Below, one piece after another: positions 5,044 through 5,067 of a stretch of DNA of 5,067 nucleotides. The stretch is from assembly GCA_027297005.1 (NCBI GenBank), contig JAPUIN010000197.1, forward strand, positions 1 to 5,067. Reading direction: 5' to 3'. How positions within the stretch are numbered: position 1 is the stretch's first letter; each line of letters begins with the position of its first letter. Origin of the DNA: Acidobacteriota bacterium (GTDB lineage: Bacteria; Acidobacteriota; Polarisedimenticolia; Gp22-AA2). The position numbers were made by a program, and so were the translations under genes. The notes beneath the pieces are model-generated. The model was given only the letters and a program-made list of their open reading frames with translations, was not told the origin of the DNA and did no database searches.

Positions 5044-5067
5044 CCCTTCCTCTTGGTTGCATGGCGC

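Noticed and set aside
4652..5062. A 136-codon minus-strand open frame overlapping both the kinase 3' end and the small exported gene
   Set aside because: It is Arg/Pro-rich in the wrong frame across two better-supported genes; none of the PRODH-like sequence is in this frame.
1..5067. tRNA, rRNA, CRISPR, insertion-sequence or phage features
   Set aside because: No clover-leaf-like stretch, regularly spaced repeats, terminal inverted repeats, transposase or integrase motifs were seen on either strand.

Overview
The window is about 5 kb of high-GC DNA (by eye a little above 60% GC), densely coding on both strands. It comes from a Gram-negative-type (diderm) bacterium: the left-edge gene encodes a signal peptide followed by what looks like the first strand of an outer-membrane beta-barrel. 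The lineage cannot be fixed from sequence alone. A long cyanobacterial/plant-type IspH outside an obvious cyanobacterial context, a stand-alone LON-domain protein and a proline-dehydrogenase tail of the monofunctional type would fit Acidobacteriota or a similar deep, mostly uncultured phylum. This is a weak inference.

Layout. (i) 1-154, minus: 5' end of an exported, probably outer-membrane protein, with a recognisable promoter (220-247) in the divergent gap. (ii) 417-1229, plus: fdhD, the sulfurtransferase for molybdenum/tungsten formate dehydrogenases, starting at a GTG with a clear Shine-Dalgarno. (iii) 1319-2506, plus: ispH, the last step of the MEP isoprenoid pathway, in its long form. 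(iv) 2536-3228, minus: LON substrate-binding-domain protein without ATPase or protease parts, convergent with ispH. (v) 3375-3755, plus: a thioredoxin-fold [2Fe-2S] ferredoxin starting at TTG. (vi) 3769-4779, plus: a two-helix membrane protein with a complete histidine-kinase ATP-binding domain but no recognisable phospho-acceptor histidine, 13 bp after the ferredoxin. (vii) 4789-5043, minus: an 84-codon gene joining a signal peptide to what looks like the last part of proline dehydrogenase.

How they fit together. fdhD, ispH and the ferredoxin all concern sulfur or Fe-S redox chemistry (IspH is a [4Fe-4S] enzyme needing an electron donor), but no formate dehydrogenase subunits lie here and the grouping may be chance. 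The tightest functional link is ferredoxin plus membrane kinase-like protein, probably co-transcribed. The two observations most worth a second look are the histidine-less kinase homologue and the exported proline-dehydrogenase tail. No RNA genes, CRISPR arrays, insertion sequences or phage genes were seen. No gene-free stretch exceeds 300 bases; the longest (155-416) holds the divergent promoter and an 18-bp interrupted palindrome.
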